From: Alphaproteobacteria bacterium
GTDB taxonomy: Bacteria; Pseudomonadota; Alphaproteobacteria; CAAHEQ01; UBA3637
NCBI GenBank assembly: GCA_017555325.1
Contig: JAFZGR010000287.1
Location: 1 to 5,013 of the forward strand
DNA length: 5,013 nucleotides
Direction of reading: 5' to 3'
In this document: in pieces, positions 4,985 to 5,013 of the stretch
Position numbering within the stretch: the stretch's first letter is position 1
Layout of the letters: every line of letters begins with the position of its first letter
Translations under genes and position numbers: made by a program
The notes under the pieces: generated by a model
Databases searched by the model: none
What the model was told of the DNA's origin: nothing
Seen by the model: only the letters and a program-made list of their open reading frames with translations

Positions 4985-5013
4985 AATGCTTGATATTTAT
5001 TTTAATTATGATA

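Overview
The window is AT-rich bacterial DNA (roughly 40% GC by eye) with compact genes, Shine-Dalgarno sites and sigma70-type promoters. The standalone GerE-type DNA-binding protein and general protein character fit a low-GC Gram-negative, possibly an alphaproteobacterium. That placement is a guess; no marker gene is present to settle it.

Left part (1-3648, minus strand): an NAD salvage cluster. In transcription order it reads nadM-type adenylyltransferase, pncA (nicotinamidase), pncB (nicotinate phosphoribosyltransferase), then nadE (NAD synthetase, cut by the left edge). Together these could turn nicotinamide into NAD+ in four steps: deamidation to nicotinate, phosphoribosylation to NaMN, adenylylation to NaAD, and amidation to NAD+. 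pncA and pncB are 3 bases apart. A strong intrinsic terminator carrying a run of eight G (838-845) lies between pncB and nadE, so nadE is probably attenuated or separately expressed.

Middle (3649-3997): a 349-base divergent intergenic region. It holds a good minus-strand promoter (-35 TTGACA, 17-base spacer, -10 TAAACT), a 41-base hairpin at its predicted start point and a perfect 18-base palindrome. Next to nadM there is a terminator-like hairpin whose descending arm is the nadM Shine-Dalgarno. This layout suggests regulated expression of the NAD genes. One or two plus-strand promoters face the other way.

Right part (3998-5013, plus strand): a two-gene unit encodes an unrecognised 90-residue charged helical protein and an 81-residue protein that is almost entirely a LuxR/GerE helix-turn-helix domain. 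It ends at a clear intrinsic terminator (4549-4596). A separate small membrane protein follows behind its own promoter-like sequence, and the last 70 bases are AT-rich with a weak hairpin.

The NAD genes are confidently assigned by family motifs. The most interesting parts are the unexplained leader of the NAD operon, the mid-operon terminator, and the tiny regulator pair transcribed divergently from it.
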